Below are positions 61,777-64,000 of a stretch of DNA of 64,000 nt, piece by piece. The DNA comes from JAKFWF01 sp031367505 (GTDB lineage Bacteria > Pseudomonadota > Alphaproteobacteria > Rhizobiales > Hyphomicrobiaceae). The stretch is from NCBI GenBank assembly GCA_031367505.1, contig JANLPY010000673.1, positions 1-64,000 on the forward strand. Direction: 5' to 3'. The notes beneath the pieces were generated by a model. It saw only the letters and a program-made list of their open reading frames with translations. It did no database searches and was not told the origin of the DNA. A program made the position numbers and the translations under genes. The first letter of the stretch is position 1; each line of letters begins with the position of its first letter.

Positions 61777-63144
61777 GTGCCATCCAAGTCGCCGCACGTG
61801 CCTGTCGTGACCAGTTCTGTGTCTTGGCCCGCTGGCCTCACGCCGACGCCCGAATACGAAGCTGCCGCACAGTTTGTGTTAGCCGAGACCGACGGTCACC
61901 TGTTCGTCACCGGGCGGGCTGGCACCGGCAAGTCGACGTTGTTGCGCGCGTTGCGCGACATGATCACGGTGCCCAACGTAGTGGTGGCGCCAACCGGGCT
62001 TGCCGCCGTGACAGCCGGTGGGCAGACGATCCACTCGTTCTTCGGATTTCCACCGAAGTTGATCCAGTCGAGCGATATCAGACGCAGCCGCAACGGCGGT
62101 ATTATGCGGCGATTGCAGATGCTCATCATCGATGAAGTCTCGATGGTGCGATCCGACTTGATGAACGCAATTGATCTCAGCCTTCGCCTGAACAGGGGAC
62201 GGCCGCGCGAGCCATTTGGCGGCGTCCGCTTGTTGCTGTTCGGCGATCTGCATCAGTTGCCGCCAGTGGTGCAACGTGGCGAGGAAGCCGAATACTTACA
62301 GGACGCGCACGGCGGACCATTCTTTTTCAGCATTGATGCCTTGCGCGAAGGGGCCGGCACGACGCTGCTTGAGCTTGGCGAGGTGTTTCGCCAGCGCGAC
62401 GAAGCGCTGCTTGATGTGCTCAATCGGGTGCGGGAGGGCACGGCGGAACAGGACGATCTGCGCTCGCTCAACGAACGGGTGTCCCCGATCCGCACACTCG
62501 CCGAAGGTGACCCCTATGTCATTCTGACGCCGACGAATGCGGCCGCGCAACGGATCAATACGGCTTTCCTCGAGGCCCTGCCAGGCCGGAGCATCACATT
62601 CGATGCCAAGGTCACGGGTGAGTTCAACGATAGCGCCCATCCGACCGACACCGCGCTGACGCTGAAGCCCGGCGCCAAGGTGATCATGCTCCGCAACGAC
62701 CCTGATGGGCGCTGGGTCAATGGAACCATCGGGCGGGTCGCGCGATTGGAAGAAACCAAGGCATTCGTATCGATCGATGGCCGCGAGTACGAAGTCGAAC
62801 CTGCGTCTTGGGAAAACCGGCGCTATGCTTTTGATAAGACCGCTGAGAAGATCGTCGAAACGATAGCAGGCACGTTCAAGCAACTCCCATTGAGGTTGGC
62901 TTGGGCGCTAACGATACATAAGAGCCAGGGTTTGACGCTTGACAAAGTTTACATCGATTTAGGGCGCGGTACCTTCGCGCATGGCCAAGCCTACGTGGCC
63001 CTGTCGCGGTGCCGGACGCTTGAGGGATTGACACTTGCGCGTGCGCTAAAGCCGAGTGACATCATGTTCGACCCTGCCGCCATGGGCTACCGGGACATCT
63101 TCCCGAGCGTTCAATTTGCTGCAACGCACAAAACTATAAAATGA
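61777..63144 (+). CDS. Pif1/RecD2-like DNA helicase
   Basis: A superfamily-1 helicase of 455 residues with the Pif1-type layout: Walker A TGRAGTGKSTLLRALRDM, motif Ia NVVVAPTGLAAVTAGGQTIHSFF, DEVSM (motif II) in MLIIDEVSMVRSD, GDLHQLPPV (motif III), the C-terminal LAWALTIHKSQGLTLD and AYVALSRCRTLEGLTLA (motif V/VI). The family unwinds DNA at forks and G-quadruplexes in bacteria. It stands alone with the start GTG 61777. No recB- or recC-like neighbours. Confidence 0.9.
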   Translation: MPSKSPHVPVVTSSVSWPAGLTPTPEYEAAAQFVLAETDGHLFVTGRAGTGKSTLLRALRDMITVPNVVVAPTGLAAVTAGGQTIHSFFGFPPKLIQSSDIRRSRNGGIMRRLQMLIIDEVSMVRSDLMNAIDLSLRLNRGRPREPFGGVRLLLFGDLHQLPPVVQRGEEAEYLQDAHGGPFFFSIDALREGAGTTLLELGEVFRQRDEALLDVLNRVREGTAEQDDLRSLNERVSPIRTLAEGDPYVILTPTNAAAQRINTAFLEALPGRSITFDAKVTGEFNDSAHPTDTALTLKPGAKVIMLRNDPDGRWVNGTIGRVARLEETKAFVSIDGREYEVEPASWENRRYAFDKTAEKIVETIAGTFKQLPLRLAWALTIHKSQGLTLDKVYIDLGRGTFAHGQAYVALSRCRTLEGLTLARALKPSDIMFDPAAMGYRDIFPSVQFAATHKTIK

Positions 63145-63240
63145 TGCTCCAACAACTGAGCAAGATGCGCGAAACATCCGCTGTTACACGCGATTAGTAG
63201 ATGCGACGTTTTGGCCTACCGCGACGCAGCAAATTATATG

Positions 63241-63251
63241 TTGCACTGCAA
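63241..63251. promoter_or_regulatory. Palindromic TTGCACTGCAA, possible PhaR operator
   Basis: The 11-base palindrome TTGCA-C-TGCAA lies about 140 bp upstream of the phasin start, followed by further TGC/GCA repeats (TCTGCACTATGTTGCGC). PhaR-type repressors bind TGC-rich sequences in front of phasin and phaR genes in alphaproteobacteria. The assignment is from similarity of the motif and position; no phaR gene is in this window. Confidence 0.4.
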
Positions 63252-63388
63252 AATAATCTGCACTATGTTGCGCTTACGAACACAACAAGCCGATGCAGCC
63301 TCACACCTTGGGCCGCTCTGCCGCCGTCGCTAAATCACCTACTACTTTTTGCAACCCCTCAAACGAACCCCAGCTCAGGAGCGTCCCG

Positions 63389-63853
63389 ATGTCGAACATC
63401 AATGATCAGTTCACCCGCCAGGCCCAGGAAATGTTCAACGCTGCCAAGGATGCGCGCATTCCTGAGAACGTTCAGCACATGGCTGAAGAAGGCGTTGCCA
63501 AGACCCGCGAAGCCTACAAGAAGATCAACGCCGCTACCAAAGACGGCGCCAAGGTTGTTGAAGAAGTGATGGTTGCCGCTCAGGCCAGCGCCAAGACGCT
63601 CGGCGAGAAGGTTCTCAACAACACGATGGCCAACACCGAGAGCCTGTTTGACGCTGCTCAGGCAATTGCCCGTGCGCGTTCGCTCCCAGAAGCCGCTAAG
63701 CTTCAGGCCGATTTCATGCAGCAGCAGTTCGCAGCTGTCGGCGCCCAGTCGAAAGAGTTCTTCGAGCTCTCGACGAAGCTTGCAAAGCAGACGTTCGAGT
63801 CGATGAACACTGCGACCACCAAGAGCTTCGAGCAGATGAAGAAGACGGCCTGA
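63389..63853 (+). CDS. Phasin
   Basis: This 154-residue helical protein matches the small phasin family that coats polyhydroxyalkanoate granules: DQFTRQAQEMFNAAKDARIPENVQHMAEEGVAKTREAYKKINAA, DGAKVVEEVMVAAQASAKTLGEKVLNNTMANTESLFDAAQAIARARS and QQQFAAVGAQSKEFFELSTKLAKQTFESM. It has no signal peptide and is cytoplasmic. GCTCAGGAGC lies before ATG 63389. A candidate PhaR operator is upstream, consistent with PHA-dependent control. Confidence 0.9.
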   Translation: MSNINDQFTRQAQEMFNAAKDARIPENVQHMAEEGVAKTREAYKKINAATKDGAKVVEEVMVAAQASAKTLGEKVLNNTMANTESLFDAAQAIARARSLPEAAKLQADFMQQQFAAVGAQSKEFFELSTKLAKQTFESMNTATTKSFEQMKKTA

Positions 63854-63884
63854 TTTTCGGTCGCACTTAGCGTCTAACGATACG

Positions 63885-63913
63885 AGCCCGGTCAGCGAAA
63901 GCAGGCCGGGCTT
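63885..63913 (+). terminator. Probable terminator after the phasin gene
   Basis: AGCCCGG (63885-63891) pairs with CCGGGCT (63906-63912) around a 14-base loop; only two T follow, so efficiency is uncertain. Confidence 0.4.
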
Positions 63914-64000
63914 AATCGTATCTGAAACGACTTTGACGGTAAGCGCAGAAAGGGTCTATTCAAGCGCCGCGCGATGTCGCAAACTCTCCATCATGCTCAG

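Overview
The window looks like a chromosomal segment of an alphaproteobacterium, most likely of the order Hyphomicrobiales (Rhizobiales). The indicators are: an Aap-type general amino-acid ABC transporter, an FzlA-like GST protein, a glyA-nrdR-rib-nusB-thiL block, an iscR-led SUF operon with an Irr-box-like site in its leader, a phasin gene, high GC by eye, and frequent GTG/TTG starts. No species can be named from the sequence alone.

Layout. 1-1.9 kb: a gene-poor, decayed stretch with the remnant of a small AlpA/excisionase-like gene, lying against the 3' end of tRNA-Ser(GGA), as expected for the scar of an integrated element. 2-6.5 kb: murI, an HMA-MauE membrane protein, a 600-residue membrane/coiled-coil protein of unknown function and two small proteins. 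6.6-10.2 kb (minus strand): a taurine/sulfonate/nitrate-type ABC importer and uppP. 10.3-15.2 kb: fzlA-queG-epimerase, a fumarylacetoacetate hydrolase-family enzyme and an M19 dipeptidase. 15.4-17 kb: three tandem paralogous small exported proteins, each with its own terminator. 17-28 kb: two enzymes/exported proteins, a gamma-glutamyltransferase, LysR, a 28-residue Lys/Ala-rich peptide gene, lipB, tRNA-Leu(GAG), a small zinc-ribbon gene, a polysaccharide deacetylase, a DUF599 protein and AraC and MarR regulators.

28-35 kb is a coupled housekeeping block: glyA, nrdR, an in-frame ribD-ribE fusion, ribB with a degenerate GTP cyclohydrolase II domain, ribH, nusB and thiL. 35-40 kb carries BKACE + SDR (minus strand) opposite a phosphate acyltransferase, a GNAT and a GMC oxidoreductase. 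40-45 kb is aapP-aapJ-aapQ-aapM. 45.5-55.7 kb is the SUF Fe-S assembly cluster: iscR, a cysteine desulfurase, sufB, a small novel gene, sufC, sufD, sufS and sufT, then a Crp/Fnr regulator and a small ORF, then sufA and a TfoX-N protein. 55.7-64 kb: a SerA-like dehydrogenase, a DEAD-box helicase with a long disordered tail, an alpha/beta hydrolase, a TauE/SafE permease, a membrane protein, a Pif1-like helicase and a phasin.

Working together: the rib genes supply FMN/FAD, with nrdR, nusB and thiL in the same transcription unit through stop/start overlaps. The suf genes build Fe-S clusters used, for example, by QueG and by IscR itself. The two ABC systems import amino acids and probably a small anion or organosulfur/nitrogen compound. 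No CRISPR array, intact prophage or complete insertion sequence is visible. The least explained features are the three-gene exported family, the 28-residue H1-like peptide, the RibD-RibE fusion, the small gene between sufB and sufC, and a probable small RNA locus near 60.9-61.1 kb.
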